Source of the DNA: Paenibacillus sp. FSL H7-0737
Lineage (GTDB): Bacteria > Bacillota > Bacilli > Paenibacillales > Paenibacillaceae
Assembly (NCBI RefSeq): GCF_000758545.1
Contig: NZ_CP009279.1
Span: 4,898,001-4,962,000 of the forward strand
Direction: 5' to 3'
DNA length: 64,000 nt
The position numbers were made by a program, and so were the translations under genes. Below are positions 9,119 through 18,056 of this stretch, piece by piece; within the stretch, counting starts at the first letter, position 1; the number at the start of each line of letters is the position of its first letter. The notes beneath the pieces were generated by a model that made no database searches, was not told the DNA's origin, and worked only from the letters and a program-made list of their open reading frames with translations.

Positions 9119-10912
9119 TTAGTCCTGATTCTCCGATTTCGGAAGCTTAACTGTTACTAGCGTTCCGCCTTCTGTACGAGGGGTATAGCTGATGCCATAA
9201 TCAGAGCCAAAATGTAAATGAATACGCTGGTTAATATTGCGGATACCATAACCGCTAGTGGGATTGGGGCTTTCATCATTCAATACAGCTTCTATGGCTT
9301 CATAGTCAACAGACTTATAGCCGTTATCTTCAATAGAGATCCTAACGGTTTCATCCTCACACACTGCTGTGATGGTGATCTCACCATCCTCGCCCATATT
9401 TTTAACCCCATGAATAATAGCATTTTCTATTAATGGCTGCAGCGTGATTTTTGGAATTAGGTTGCTTTTCGTATCCGGGTGAATATTCATCACAACTTGA
9501 AATACATAATCATAACGGTGCTGCTGTAGCTTGATATAGGCCGTTGCATGCTCCAGCTCTTCTTCAAGGCTGATCAGCTCCCTTCCCCGACTAAGACTGA
9601 TCTTCATTAGTTTGGACAATTCCTTGATCATCTCGGCGGATTCGACATTTCCTTCTAAAGAGCTTTTCCAATAAATGCTCTCTAGGGTGTTGTAAAGCAA
9701 ATGAGGGTTGATTTGTTGATATAGAAGTTGAAGCTGGGATTCCTTCTGTTTAAGCTCCATCTGATATTTGTATGTGATTAATCCGTTCAGCCTTCGGGCC
9801 ATATCATAAGTAGAAGCAATCAGCACACTGACCTCATCGTTACTCCCCCTCCGTGGTGTCTCTGGAACTCGATTACCCGGCTCGTATTTTCGCACGAAAA
9901 AAGCCAGCTTTTGCAAAGGAGTCATTAATGAACGCCAGAAGTACGTAATCATAATTAGTCCAAATACTGCATAAGCCACGGTGATATATTGAATAACACT
10001 TTTCATTTCGTTCTGTTGCTGCAGTAGCGCCTTCACCGGAACTTTGTAGACCAGTTTTTGTCCAAGCGCATGGTTATTGTTAACCACATAGATAAAATCG
10101 GAGGTAATCACATCCACTGTACCTTCCAGATCCTCGGCAACAACCGTCTCCGGCAGCTCAATCACTTCTCCAGTATTATTCGTAGTGGAGGCGAGAACAC
10201 GATTGTTTAAATCTGTTAAATAAATTTCGCCGTCAGGCAAAGAGATGGATTTGAGAGATTCTCCAATTTTAGAGTCCATTTTGGTGATGACCAAAACCCC
10301 TATAGTCTCCGCTTTTCTGGAAATGTTGTTTACAGCTCTCATGTAAGTAAGTGTCTTTAAATTCTCCGCTTGAGCGCTTAGCCTCTCCGTGAACTTCAGT
10401 GAGCCGCGTCCTTTCTTCTGAACAACCTCCTCAAACCAGTAAGGCTCTTCGGCTTTAGAAAAGAAATAAACTCCCGCCTTCTTAACCTGTGGAAAATTGG
10501 GAGCGAAAAAGTAATAATCATTCGGATCGTATATATAAAGGGAGTAATAGATGCCATCACCACGTTCAGCCCCCTGAGAGTAACTGACCAACAGCTTCTC
10601 TATTGTCTCATATCGTTTGACCCGCTCCAGTATGGTATCCGAGCCAGTCATATTCATTTGCTGAATCAGAGGATTTTGAATCACGGTGGTAGTGATTTTA
10701 TTAACTGTATCGATATCCCGATTAATGATCGTAAAGTTCTGCTTGTTCAATTCCACATATGCATTCGTAACATGGCGCTTCAGTATTTGCTCTGCCTTCA
10801 AATTCCCATATATGTTCAAAAAGAAGATCGGAGAAATCATAATCAGAAATAGCAGGATGAGCTGCTGCTTGACGTTCAGCTTTCGAATCAATCTAATCAG
10901 CCTAGACAACAC
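9119..10912 (-). CDS. YesM-type sensor histidine kinase
   Basis: A membrane sensor kinase of ~597 residues. One membrane helix lies near residues 18-38 and another near 305-325, bounding an extracellular Cache-like sensor region. A HAMP segment follows, then the His_kinase domain (QINPHLLYNTLESIYWK, conserved His) and an ATPase domain with LIENAIIHGVKN and GYGIRNINQRI. The start is uncertain: GGAGG is 10 nt before the GTG at 10912, whereas the GTG at 10921 is too close to it. It probably senses the sugar taken up by the neighbouring transporter, or its binding protein. Confidence 0.9.
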   Translation of the reverse strand: MLSRLIRLIRKLNVKQQLILLFLIMISPIFFLNIYGNLKAEQILKRHVTNAYVELNKQNFTIINRDIDTVNKITTTVIQNPLIQQMNMTGSDTILERVKRYETIEKLLVSYSQGAERGDGIYYSLYIYDPNDYYFFAPNFPQVKKAGVYFFSKAEEPYWFEEVVQKKGRGSLKFTERLSAQAENLKTLTYMRAVNNISRKAETIGVLVITKMDSKIGESLKSISLPDGEIYLTDLNNRVLASTTNNTGEVIELPETVVAEDLEGTVDVITSDFIYVVNNNHALGQKLVYKVPVKALLQQQNEMKSVIQYITVAYAVFGLIMITYFWRSLMTPLQKLAFFVRKYEPGNRVPETPRRGSNDEVSVLIASTYDMARRLNGLITYKYQMELKQKESQLQLLYQQINPHLLYNTLESIYWKSSLEGNVESAEMIKELSKLMKISLSRGRELISLEEELEHATAYIKLQQHRYDYVFQVVMNIHPDTKSNLIPKITLQPLIENAIIHGVKNMGEDGEITITAVCEDETVRISIEDNGYKSVDYEAIEAVLNDESPNPTSGYGIRNINQRIHLHFGSDYGISYTPRTEGGTLVTVKLPKSENQD

Positions 10913-11046
10913 TATAGTCACACCTCCGGGTTCAATAACTATATCAAAGGGACAAACGCTTACATATGTTCATTTTAAAGTTTTTTATGGTCATTTGTAT
11001 GTAGTTTTTTTCTGTTGTGCGGATTTAAATGAGAGGGAATCATGGT

Positions 11047-11459
11047 GTCATTACGAGGAAACTTTGGACTTACGGCCGCTGTTGTCTCCAGATTTTCTGA
11101 TTTATACCGCTACTGGCTGATAAAATCCGGAGACAAAGGCGGACGCTTTCGCTCCTCCAGTTCCAAAATTCCTCTCCATGACCTTCTTCCCTCTCAAAAA
11201 ACCGAAAACAGAAAAAAGGGAGGGCGGGCAGGGACCACTGCGTGGGGCTTTGGGGGACACTTATAACTGGTCATTTCTAGGAAGGATTATGAGGGTACGG
11301 TGATATGTACGTCACTACGTGGAGCTTTTAGGCTTACGATCGCTGTTATCCACGAATTTCCTGATTTTATACCGCTTGGCGGTAGAAATCCGAGGATAAA
11401 GGCGACCACTTCGTTTCTCCAGCTCCAAACCTCCACTCCATGACTGCATCCTACTAAAA
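11047..11459. repeat. Two diverged copies of a ~150-bp intergenic repeat with internal hairpins
   Basis: Copy 1 (11047-11195) and copy 2 (11311-11459) align throughout, e.g. CTTACGGCCGCTGTTGTC and CTTACGATCGCTGTTATC. Each holds a hairpin: TGTCTCC / GGAGACA at 11083-11135, and TTATCC / GGATAA at 11345-11399. A stub of a further copy seems to begin near 11238. The matching third locus is at 62175-62219. Most of the 695-bp gap between the kinase and the next gene is this repeat; no convincing ORF lies in it. Confidence 0.75.
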
Positions 11460-11607
11460 TTCCCAACGTCTTTTGAAAGAGTACAATTCGAATAGTCCAG
11501 CCTCTTGATACGAATAATTAATGCAGTATTTTCAAATCCTAGGTTTTACCGACCCTGGTATTTAATAAGAACACTGAGGTACGGTTTACCAATAAGGAGG
11601 GCTTGAA

Positions 11608-12069
11608 TTGCAACTAATATCAGACGTTTCTTTTGCAAATGGAGTTCAAACACGGTGTGATTGTAATCCCCAAAATGGTTTTATCAAAATCTTAGCAACA
11701 GGGGAATTGGCTGCTCAAGGACAAGATAGACGTTTGCTCATTCGAATAAACGGTGCGAATACTTCGTACAAAAGCTTCGTTCTTATGAACGGCGATTCAA
11801 GCGCGGGAGAATGGGATGAAACTGGGATTTACGTTGGTCGAAATGGTTGGGGACTAGATGCAACATTCTCATTAGATTTTACACTCGGCATTTTTTCTAA
11901 TGCTCAGAAAATCACTGGTACGGGCTCTGCCGTTTTCGCTCACGGTGATAATAGAATTTTAGGTTATGAATGCCATGGATTTTTCGTTTCAAATGATTCC
12001 GTAAGGTCAATTGATGTAATATTTACAGGTGGTACTGTCAACGGACATACTCGCATTTACCAATTATAA
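11608..12069 (+). CDS. Hypothetical protein, beta-rich, isolated plus-strand gene
   Basis: I do not recognise this 153-residue protein. It opens with a TTG codon 7 nt after a strong AAGGAGG and ends at a good terminator, so it is very likely expressed. It has no signal peptide or membrane helix. It is rich in Gly, Asn, Phe and short beta-type stretches (FIKILATGELAAQGQDRRLL, then GGTVNGHTRIYQL at the end), giving the look of a small beta-sandwich or phage-structural fold. It stands alone on the plus strand between minus-strand sugar genes, is more AT-rich than they are, and follows repeat DNA; all this hints at an inserted cargo gene. Confidence 0.7.
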   Translation: MQLISDVSFANGVQTRCDCNPQNGFIKILATGELAAQGQDRRLLIRINGANTSYKSFVLMNGDSSAGEWDETGIYVGRNGWGLDATFSLDFTLGIFSNAQKITGTGSAVFAHGDNRILGYECHGFFVSNDSVRSIDVIFTGGTVNGHTRIYQL

Positions 12070-12084
12070 TTGCGAATTCATTTT

Positions 12085-12134
12085 AAAGGGGTATCAAGAG
12101 GTCATTTCTGTCCTTTTGATACCCCCTTTTTTTG
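12085..12134 (+). terminator. Terminator after the 11.6-kb hypothetical gene
   Basis: The inverted repeat GGGGTATCAA / TTTTGATACCCC with a loop of about 16 nt is followed by TTTTTTT. It starts about 16 nt after the stop codon. Confidence 0.9.
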
Positions 12135-12276
12135 CGATAGAATATTGGCTAGGTCGCTTTTTGCAATCAAAGATTTTATTTAATTTCTGTAAGTTAGTTT
12201 CAAGTCGCATCTATTTATATTGGCATGTTTTTTTGTTTATCAAAGTTTCCTTACGCTGTAAGGCTGGAATTAAATA

Positions 12277-12319
12277 AAGACCGGCTTATAAGTAGTATCT
12301 ACTTTTAAGCCAGTCTCAT
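12277..12319 (-). terminator. Probable terminator after pgmB
   Basis: An imperfect hairpin (GACTGGCTTAAAAGTAG / CTACTTATAAGCCGGTC on the minus strand) is followed by TTTATTTAATT. It lies about 75 nt downstream of the pgmB stop. The rest of 12135-12391 shows no feature. Confidence 0.65.
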
Positions 12320-12391
12320 CTCAATCTAGAATTGTTTTCATCTATAGTTAATTAGTTAAATCTATTGGCTTCATTACACTAGCTCAGAGCC

Positions 12392-13030
12392 TTAGTCTGT
12401 CAATAACTCATACAATCCTTTTACAACCATATCGGCTTCCTTCAGCACTTCCGGCTTACCTATGCCTACTACCTTCATACCTGCAGCCTTACCTGCTTGA
12501 ACGCCCGCTTCCGCATCCTCAAACACGACACATTCGTCCGGCTGTAAGCCTAGCTCCTGACCAGCGATCAAGAATACCTCCGGGTCCGGTTTGGCAAGTG
12601 ACACTTTGTTACCGTCAACTACGGCATCGAACAGATCCGTAATGTTCAGCTTATTCAAAATAAACTCTGCATTCTTACTAGCTGAACCTAACGCAATTCC
12701 AATCCCGCGCGTTCTCAGTCCTGTTAAGTATTCTTTGACCCCAGGAAGCAGTTCCGACTCCTCAAGCTTAGAGATGTACTCTACATATAGGCGATTCTTC
12801 TTCTCCGCCATCGCAAGCTTCTCCGCTTCTTCAAATTGTAGGCCACCAACTTCCAGAAGAATATCGAGCGATCTCATCCGGCTCACGCCCTTAAGACGTT
12901 CGTTATCCTCCTCTGTAAATGTAAAGCCTAGCTCGTCAGCAAGACTCGCCCAAGCCAAATAATGATATTTGGCCGTATCTACAATAACACCGTCCAGATC
13001 GAAAATGGCGCCTTTCATATTTTGCAACAT
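12392..13030 (-). CDS. pgmB: Beta-phosphoglucomutase
   Basis: A HAD-superfamily phosphotransferase of 212 residues that converts beta-glucose 1-phosphate to glucose 6-phosphate. The catalytic motif FDLDGVIVDT (residues 9-18) has the two Asp residues, followed by a helical cap, the HAD Ser in LGSASKNA and the acidic motif VVFEDAEAGVQAG. Length and motifs fit PgmB. It is the last gene after two GH65 phosphorylases (32-bp gap). Such enzymes release beta-glucose 1-phosphate, so the three genes form a closed route from disaccharide to glycolysis. Confidence 0.95.
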   Translation of the reverse strand: MLQNMKGAIFDLDGVIVDTAKYHYLAWASLADELGFTFTEEDNERLKGVSRMRSLDILLEVGGLQFEEAEKLAMAEKKNRLYVEYISKLEESELLPGVKEYLTGLRTRGIGIALGSASKNAEFILNKLNITDLFDAVVDGNKVSLAKPDPEVFLIAGQELGLQPDECVVFEDAEAGVQAGKAAGMKVVGIGKPEVLKEADMVVKGLYELLTD

Positions 13031-13062
13031 GGATTTACTTCCTCTCCGTTGTTAGTTAATGA

Positions 13063-15345
13063 CTATACTGTTGTTTCGGCCAAGGTTAGACGCAAGCTCT
13101 CACCTGCACCACAGGACTTTCCTTCTCCCCCTTGTACCGAGAACACCAGAGTCCCGCTGTAGTCGGCTGCTGTGGTAACTGTAACTTCATCCTTGCTGAT
13201 CCGCAACTTAAAGGTATTCCCCCGAAGCGTAACCGGAAGCTCAACAGACTGCCAATGTTTAGGCAGTGAAGGTTTGATATGGACAGTTCCCCCATCATAA
13301 TCCAACCCTGCAAAACCAAGCACCGCAGCCATCCAAGCACCACCGTTAGCGGCTGGGTGGGTACCACCGATATAAAGATCGCCTACGTACTGCTTAGATT
13401 CTCCCGTGAGATCAACAGTAGCCGTGCGCATAAAATATGGATATCCCCAATCCGGCGAACCAATATCGGCAGCTACCAAAGCGTAGATACAAGGACTAAG
13501 ACTTGACCCATGCTCGGTGCGCGGTTCGTAGAATTCCCAGTTCGCTTGTTTCACTTCCTTGGTGAAGGAATGTTTGAATAGATTTAACATCAATACGACA
13601 TCCGCTTGCTTCAGTATTGTTGTGATTGTGGCTAATCCATTACCGCCACCCAAATACTCATTTTTGTTAAGTACACGGGATTTCAAATCTGGCAGCCTAA
13701 CATCTTCTAAGGTGAAGTAACGGTCGAATTGTTCGATGACAAGACTGGCAGGGTCTGGCTGCGGAACATAGAAGCTATCCAGCATAGCTTTGAACTCTGT
13801 CAGAAACGGACCTTCACTAAACTCTGTAGACAGTTGGTTGTACACTTCCGGATACTTATCTTGCAGCAATTCTGCTGTGCGCAAGGCAATCTCCAGTGTC
13901 TCCTTAACCAAAGCATTCGTAAAAGCATTATTGTTCACACGCTCATGATATTCGTCTGGACCTGTTACATCTAGAATCTCGAAGCGTTCTTTTACTGAAT
14001 TATAGTAAGCATAAGAGTAGAAGAACCGGGCACATTCCCAGATCACTTCCGCCCCTCCGCTAGTCAGCAGACTCTCGTCACCTGTAAATTGAACGTATTT
14101 CCAGATCCCATGTACAACATCCCCACTGATATGAACCTGCTTATCACGGAAATAAGTCCGCATTGGTCGACCGGTAAATACATCATTCACATTAAACAGT
14201 GTACAAGCATCGTCTCCTGTATCCTGACTTTCCCAAGCATAGAATGCTCCCAAAAAACCATATTCCGCGGCCTTCCGGCGAGCTCCGTCCAAGGTATGAA
14301 TCCGGTACATCATCAGGTTGCGAGCAACCGTTGGATCAGTATGCAGGAAGAAAGGCAGCATAAACATCTCCGTATCCCAGAATACGGCCCCTTTATAGAC
14401 CTGACCCGATAAACCTCGAGCCGGGATAGAAACCTTTTCCGAAACTGTAGGTGCAATAATTAACAGCTGATAAATACTGTATCTTAGAGCAAACTGAGCA
14501 TCCTCATCGCCTTCGATAATGACATCGCTAAGCGACCATCTTTCTTCCCATTGCTGGCGATGAGCCTGTAATAACTCGTCATAACCGAGCGTTTCAGCAG
14601 CTAGAACAGACTTTACTGCTTCTGACTCCGGTACACTAACATCAAGTCCAGTATATACCGCAACGTACTTAAACCATTCATAGGTCTCACCCGCACGCGC
14701 TTCAAAAGAAATCCGGCGAATACTAGCGCCCTCATCCAGTTGCTGATCTCCGAAATTAAATACGGCTCTCTCCGCCACAACTACCGGAATGTTCAATTCT
14801 CCACTAGTGGAGGAAGAGACTAGTACCTCACCCTGTGACTGTACTTTTTGACCATAGAGGTGGGGACCATTGATATCCCATACATCTACGTCAATCCCGG
14901 TCTCAATCACAATTTGGCAGTCCTGTGTACTATGGATAGAGTATTTACTAACGAGCAGGTGAAGATTGTCCTGGCTTACGAAACGATCTGCTGTAAATGT
15001 CAACATCCCACCATCAGATAGACTATAGCCAGTGCTCCGATGATGAATGGCACTACGAATATTCAGCTCCTGAACATGAGAGCTCGGTTCTTGCTCTAGC
15101 ACACTTAAAGGTTGACCGTTGCAGACAATCTTGGTCCATAATCCATTAGGAGCATTGACAGGTTCTCTCCACTTATCTCCCGCTTTGTCATATAGACCAG
15201 CTAAAGTTACGGCAACTAACTCAGTTTTACCGAATTCCTCAAGTGTCCCGCGATATCCCATATAGCCATTGCCTAACATATATTTGTTCCCGTTCGTCGT
15301 CACAAGTTGCTTGTCAAAACAGCTATCCCTAACCGCCCAGCTCAT
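13063..15345 (-). CDS. Glycoside hydrolase family 65 disaccharide phosphorylase (second of pair)
   Basis: An inverting phosphorylase of 760 residues that splits an alpha-glucobiose with phosphate to beta-glucose 1-phosphate and a sugar. An N-terminal beta-sandwich (NGNKYMLGNGYMGYRGTLEE at 18-37) precedes the (alpha/alpha)6 barrel, with VFWDTEMFMLPFF near 321-333 and the catalytic acid Glu465 in DVTGPDEYHERVNNN. The phosphate-site motif LKQADVVLML follows. No signal peptide, so it acts in the cytosol on imported sugar. The N-terminal wording recalls nigerose-phosphorylase-type members, but specificity (nigerose, kojibiose, other) is not decided by sequence alone. Its ATG overlaps the stop of the upstream GH65 gene by 4 bp. 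Confidence 0.9.
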   Translation of the reverse strand: MSWAVRDSCFDKQLVTTNGNKYMLGNGYMGYRGTLEEFGKTELVAVTLAGLYDKAGDKWREPVNAPNGLWTKIVCNGQPLSVLEQEPSSHVQELNIRSAIHHRSTGYSLSDGGMLTFTADRFVSQDNLHLLVSKYSIHSTQDCQIVIETGIDVDVWDINGPHLYGQKVQSQGEVLVSSSTSGELNIPVVVAERAVFNFGDQQLDEGASIRRISFEARAGETYEWFKYVAVYTGLDVSVPESEAVKSVLAAETLGYDELLQAHRQQWEERWSLSDVIIEGDEDAQFALRYSIYQLLIIAPTVSEKVSIPARGLSGQVYKGAVFWDTEMFMLPFFLHTDPTVARNLMMYRIHTLDGARRKAAEYGFLGAFYAWESQDTGDDACTLFNVNDVFTGRPMRTYFRDKQVHISGDVVHGIWKYVQFTGDESLLTSGGAEVIWECARFFYSYAYYNSVKERFEILDVTGPDEYHERVNNNAFTNALVKETLEIALRTAELLQDKYPEVYNQLSTEFSEGPFLTEFKAMLDSFYVPQPDPASLVIEQFDRYFTLEDVRLPDLKSRVLNKNEYLGGGNGLATITTILKQADVVLMLNLFKHSFTKEVKQANWEFYEPRTEHGSSLSPCIYALVAADIGSPDWGYPYFMRTATVDLTGESKQYVGDLYIGGTHPAANGGAWMAAVLGFAGLDYDGGTVHIKPSLPKHWQSVELPVTLRGNTFKLRISKDEVTVTTAADYSGTLVFSVQGGEGKSCGAGESLRLTLAETTV

Positions 15346-17648
15346 CGAGCCAACATCCCTTCACCTAGCGGAAGCGTCGTCCCGGATGCGTCCACCGTAA
15401 TTGACTGCCCATACACTGTAATATCAGTACTACCCCCATTAATTGCGGTGAGCGTTACTGAAGTCTTGTTGACCAAAATACGTAGTAATACCCCTTCATA
15501 CATCACTTGGAAGCTATACTCGTTCCAGCGCTCCGGCAATGAAGGCTGGAAGGACAAACGATCCCCATCTGAACGCATACCTCCAAAGCCATACACAATA
15601 TTCATCCAAGCGGCTGCAATCGAAGTCGTGTGCAATCCTTCGCGTGTGTTACGGTTGTAATTGTCTAAATCCAGTCTTGTCGCAAATTCAAAGAACGAAT
15701 AGGCTTCTTCTGGCTTACCGATTTCGCTTGCCAGTATGGAATGGATCGAAGGTGAAAGTGAAGACTCATGAATACATCTAGACTCGTAATATTCATAGTT
15801 AGCAAGCTTCGCTTCTTTAGAGAATTGTCCATTATATAAGAACATAAACATGAGAACATCCGGTTGCTTAATCATGTCATAACGATACAATCGATCATAC
15901 GACCAGTTCGAGTAGAGCGGAAACTCTGTTACAGGAATGGAATGAATATCAATATGTGGCATATCGAAGAATCCATCATGCTCCTCAAATACTCCTGTCA
16001 CTTCGTCAACCGGAATCTTCATATTGTCTGCTTTATTTTTCCAATCGGTAAGCTCTTCGTCACGGAGTCCCGTCTTTTCCGCAACCATTGCAAAAGCCTC
16101 TGGTGCCTGTTCTTTCATTTCACTCAGGGTGTCTAAGGTGTATTCAAATGATTTTTGGGCCATCAAATTAATATAGCAGTTATTATTCACCATCAATTGG
16201 AACTCATCAGGACCCATTACGCCAAAATATCCATATTTCCCACTCTGTTGACCCCATTGACCGCGTGTAGCATAGAATCTACTGATCTGGATCAGCATTT
16301 CAGCGCCTTTACTGTGCAAGAATTCTTTATCCCCAGTATTTTTGACATAATGCCAGATACCATAGGAAATAGCAGTCCCTACATGAAGCTGAAGATTCGA
16401 ATGCTGCCAGAGATCACAGCTTTCTGTTCCGTCTATTGTAGCAATAGGGTAGCAAGCGCCATCGCAATCAACATCTTTAGCACGTTGCATAGCCTGAGGT
16501 AATGTCTTATATCTAAAGTCCAGTAAACTCCGTGCAGCCTTAGGATTATTAAACATATAGAATGGTAAGCAATACGACTCTGTATCCCAGAACGCCAAAC
16601 CACGATACACTTCTCCAGTCAATCCTTTAGCGCCGATGTTGAACCCTGGATGATCACCATGATAAGTCTGATAAAGCTGGAAAATGCAAAAACGAATGCC
16701 CTGCTGATTCTCAGGATCGCCCTCAATCCGAATATCACTTGTCTCCCAGATACCATTCCAATATGCCGTCTGATCCGCGAATATTTGAGTATCGCTCAGT
16801 TGATTTGCACTTTCAGCAAGAGCTAGCCCTTTGCTCCACAGCTCTTCAGCTGTATGGGCAGATTCACTATCCGAATAGTTGATAACCAGCTTTGTAAAAT
16901 GGGTCGCTTTTCCCTGAGCAAGATCCATAGTAAAGCTTTGTCCAATAAATTTCTCATGTTCAACTCGCGTAAGCTGAAGCGGCTGTGAAGATTGTAAAGA
17001 AAAGCTAGAGAATAGCTTGTTAGCTGTATTCACTGTTCTCGCCATAATAGCTGTGGTAGATCCTTGTTCTCCACTGCGGAGACTACTCCACATACATTCA
17101 CCGCGTTCCTCATGAATAATGCTGAAATCAAGACCTGCACAAATGTCCACGCTGCCCGAGAAATTAAGGGGCTCAAATTCCACCCGCTGTAGTCCCAGAT
17201 GAGACATCGTCATACTTACCAAGCGTGTAAAGACAACTTTTAAGATTTTTCCATCATCTAGGTGCCAGATTAGCTCACGCCGATAGGTCCCACTACGAAG
17301 ATCCAGTTTGCGCACATAATCCGATATTTTACTTTTTGCCAGATCAAGCTGTTCACCATTCACAGTGATCCGCGTATACAGCCAGTCCACCGCATTTACC
17401 ATATATCTCAGCGAGCGAATAATCCCCTTATAATGATTGCCAATGTCCAATTGTTCATTTAGCCCGTTGAAATAACTGCCTTGCAGGGAATCCCCAGAGT
17501 AACCTTCCTCAGCATACCCCCGCACACCCATATACTCATTTCCTAGTGAAAAAATAGATTCCGAGGTCCGATTTCGTTCTGGATCAAAGCCCTCTTCAAT
17601 AATTGCCCAAGGATCTACCTTAAGATATTTGTCCGCCACTTTAGCCAT
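15342..17648 (-). CDS. Glycoside hydrolase family 65 phosphorylase, maltose-phosphorylase-like (first of pair)
   Basis: A second GH65 phosphorylase, 768 residues, only distantly like its neighbour. It opens with VDPWAIIEEGFDPERNR and SLGNEYMGVRGYAEEGYSGD, a pattern of the maltose/trehalose phosphorylase clade. The barrel has LAFWDTESYCLPFY near 351-364, catalytic Glu482 in GVMGPDEFQLMVNNN, and the phosphate motif IKQPDVLMFM. It is cytosolic. It is the first gene of the operon GH65-GH65-pgmB, with an ATGA overlap to the next gene. A candidate minus-strand promoter (TTGTTC at 17820-17815, TATACT at 17796-17791) lies upstream. Calling it strictly maltose phosphorylase would be inference. Confidence 0.9.
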   Translation of the reverse strand: MAKVADKYLKVDPWAIIEEGFDPERNRTSESIFSLGNEYMGVRGYAEEGYSGDSLQGSYFNGLNEQLDIGNHYKGIIRSLRYMVNAVDWLYTRITVNGEQLDLAKSKISDYVRKLDLRSGTYRRELIWHLDDGKILKVVFTRLVSMTMSHLGLQRVEFEPLNFSGSVDICAGLDFSIIHEERGECMWSSLRSGEQGSTTAIMARTVNTANKLFSSFSLQSSQPLQLTRVEHEKFIGQSFTMDLAQGKATHFTKLVINYSDSESAHTAEELWSKGLALAESANQLSDTQIFADQTAYWNGIWETSDIRIEGDPENQQGIRFCIFQLYQTYHGDHPGFNIGAKGLTGEVYRGLAFWDTESYCLPFYMFNNPKAARSLLDFRYKTLPQAMQRAKDVDCDGACYPIATIDGTESCDLWQHSNLQLHVGTAISYGIWHYVKNTGDKEFLHSKGAEMLIQISRFYATRGQWGQQSGKYGYFGVMGPDEFQLMVNNNCYINLMAQKSFEYTLDTLSEMKEQAPEAFAMVAEKTGLRDEELTDWKNKADNMKIPVDEVTGVFEEHDGFFDMPHIDIHSIPVTEFPLYSNWSYDRLYRYDMIKQPDVLMFMFLYNGQFSKEAKLANYEYYESRCIHESSLSPSIHSILASEIGKPEEAYSFFEFATRLDLDNYNRNTREGLHTTSIAAAWMNIVYGFGGMRSDGDRLSFQPSLPERWNEYSFQVMYEGVLLRILVNKTSVTLTAINGGSTDITVYGQSITVDASGTTLPLGEGMLAR

Positions 17649-17818
17649 GTATGATTTCCCCTTCTCCTGGTTTTTGCTCCATTCTCAGGATATCGTTCCA
17701 TACCCGTTGCGCCAATGTCTGACCTTAATGAAGATGTGTGCGTTTATACGGAGTTGAAATCGAACGGATTTCTATATCATGAATTTTTGCAGTATAATAT
17801 GTAGAATCTAATAAGAAC

Positions 17819-17869
17819 AAAAAAACAGCGACAGACCCATTATTTAAGAATAATGGATTGCCACTGCTG
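17819..17869 (-). terminator. Terminator overlapping the 14-codon ORF
   Basis: On the minus strand CCATTATT-CTTA-AATAATGG (17856-17837) forms the upper stem, an outer CAGC / GCTG pairing extends it, and seven T residues follow (17825-17819). The ORF stop codon lies inside the descending arm. It ends just where the -35 of the GH65 promoter begins. Confidence 0.8.
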
Positions 17870-17884
17870 ATATATAAAGAACAT
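17840..17884 (-). CDS. Candidate 14-residue micro-ORF under an Fnr box
   Basis: Seen directly: AAGGAG (17900-17895), 10 nt, ATG, then 13 more codons and TAA, giving MFFIYQQWQSIILK. The peptide is hydrophobic and aromatic. A -10 (TATGAT) and a perfect Fnr box lie upstream and a U-tailed terminator overlaps the end, so the whole unit would be about 85 nt. It may encode a micropeptide, act as a small RNA, or be a leader whose translation affects the terminator. Whether it is translated is unproven. Confidence 0.45.
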   Translation of the reverse strand: MFFIYQQWQSIILK

Positions 17885-17911
17885 ATACTTCTTACTCCTT
17901 TTTAGTTAAAA

Positions 17912-17952
17912 ATCATATTACATCTAGCACTTTTGAAGTGAAAATAATCACA
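17912..17952 (-). promoter_or_regulatory. Fnr-box promoter of the micro-ORF unit
   Basis: A perfect TGTGA-TTATTT-TCACT box (minus strand) occupies 17937-17952. TATGAT at 17917-17912 gives an inferred start near 17905, with the box centre about -40. This is the same geometry as at pflB, adhE and nirB. The box also lies in the shared region upstream of fnr and could contribute to its control. Confidence 0.65.
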
Positions 17953-18056
17953 ATGTTGAAAATTCGACACTTTTAAATGGTTTTTCTTACCCAAATTGAA
18001 GATTAAAGAGGTATAATTAATTTAAAATTTACTGAAAAACTGAGGGAATAAAGGGG

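Noticed and set aside
11042..11266. Plus-strand ORF upstream of the 11.6-kb gene
   Set aside because: It lies in the dispersed repeat, has no ribosome site, and its frame is not kept in the second copy.
17649..17800. cre site in the GH65 promoter region
   Set aside because: No sequence close to the cre consensus was found, despite the sugar-catabolic role of the operon.
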